This document shows positions 63,898-64,000 of a stretch of 64,000 nucleotides of DNA, one piece after another. Positions within the stretch are counted from its first letter, which is position 1, and every line of letters begins with the position of its first letter. This DNA comes from Arthrobacter sp. SLBN-112. GTDB lineage: Bacteria; Actinomycetota; Actinomycetes; Actinomycetales; Micrococcaceae. Location: contig NZ_JAUSXY010000001.1 in NCBI RefSeq assembly GCF_030944625.1, positions 2,790,001-2,854,000 of the forward strand, given 5' to 3'. A program made the position numbers and the translations under genes. The notes under the pieces are model-generated. The model had not been told where the DNA came from. It made no database searches and saw only the letters and a program-made list of their open reading frames with translations.

Positions 63898-64000
63898 TTG
63901 TCCACACCCGGCAATACCGAAACCCCGCACGGTGAACGGCTGGACCTCGAATCTGCCATGGACGCTGCGTGGCCGGCCCTTGAACGGCATGAAGCCGGCA
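63898..64000 (+). CDS. N-terminal fragment, probable GNAT acetyltransferase
   Basis: TTG 63898 has AAGGAG 7 nt upstream. The 34 visible residues (ending MDAAWPALERHEAG) match the first strand-helix of actinobacterial GNAT-family acetyltransferases, whose genes often follow aspS. The window cuts the gene, so the assignment is tentative. Confidence 0.45.
   Translation, partial: MSTPGNTETPHGERLDLESAMDAAWPALERHEAG

Overview
The window is high-GC DNA with GTG/TTG starts, mycoredoxin, a DinB/mycothiol-transferase-like protein, SigA-type -10 boxes placed directly before start codons, and the actinobacterial gene order thrS-HIT-pgsA ... pdxS ... pdxT-yebC-ruvCAB-yajC-secDF-rel ... hisS ... aspS. This points to an actinobacterium of the Micrococcaceae, most likely Arthrobacter or Pseudarthrobacter. 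It looks chromosomal; I see no rRNA, tRNA, CRISPR array, insertion sequence or prophage.

Region 1 (1-15.2 kb) is a stress/dormancy island resembling the mycobacterial DosR (DevR) regulon. It holds a DevS-like GAF histidine kinase, a DevR-like response regulator, four universal stress proteins, two P-type ATPases (CtpE-like and CtpF-like), a flavin/PPOX protein, a polysaccharide deacetylase, a DUF4389 membrane protein, small DUF3040 and SHOCT membrane proteins, and an AI-2E-type permease. Four promoter regions carry a shared palindrome GGGnCnAARGTCMC that matches the core of the DosR box, and the regulator's recognition helix reads like that of DosR. This is the strongest candidate for an undescribed system: a DosR-type regulon in a soil actinobacterium.

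Region 2 (15.4-31.7 kb) is mixed accessory and housekeeping DNA. It contains a DinB protein followed by a decayed RNase Z gene, SelO, and a divergent pair of cell-wall genes (LysM-NlpC/P60 and a coiled-coil transglycosylase-like protein) separated by a c-di-AMP (ydaO) riboswitch and possible MtrA sites. Further on are DksA/TraR, AlkD-like, DUF1810 (with a 37-nt perfect hairpin), SDR, phosphoesterase, NUDIX, thioesterase, a PadR-UbiB pair with 10-bp tandem repeats in its promoter, lipoate ligase, mycoredoxin, an SOS peptidase, chorismate mutase and unknowns.

Region 3 (31.7-50 kb): a LexA box precedes DUF6504-dnaE2, a mutasome cassette with no local imuA'/imuB. Then come thrS-HIT-pgsA-pdxS, an M3 peptidase, a ferric-reductase-like flavoprotein, murT-gatD (lipid II amidation), pdxT-yebC and ruvCAB with a second LexA-like site.

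Region 4 (50-64 kb): yajC-secD-secF (secD broken by a single extra C), rel, an AbiEi-like protein whose 3' end overlaps rel antisense, DUF349, a cyclophilin-type PPIase, hisS, an amino-acid permease, aspS with a Lys/Glu-rich tail, and the start of a probable GNAT acetyltransferase.
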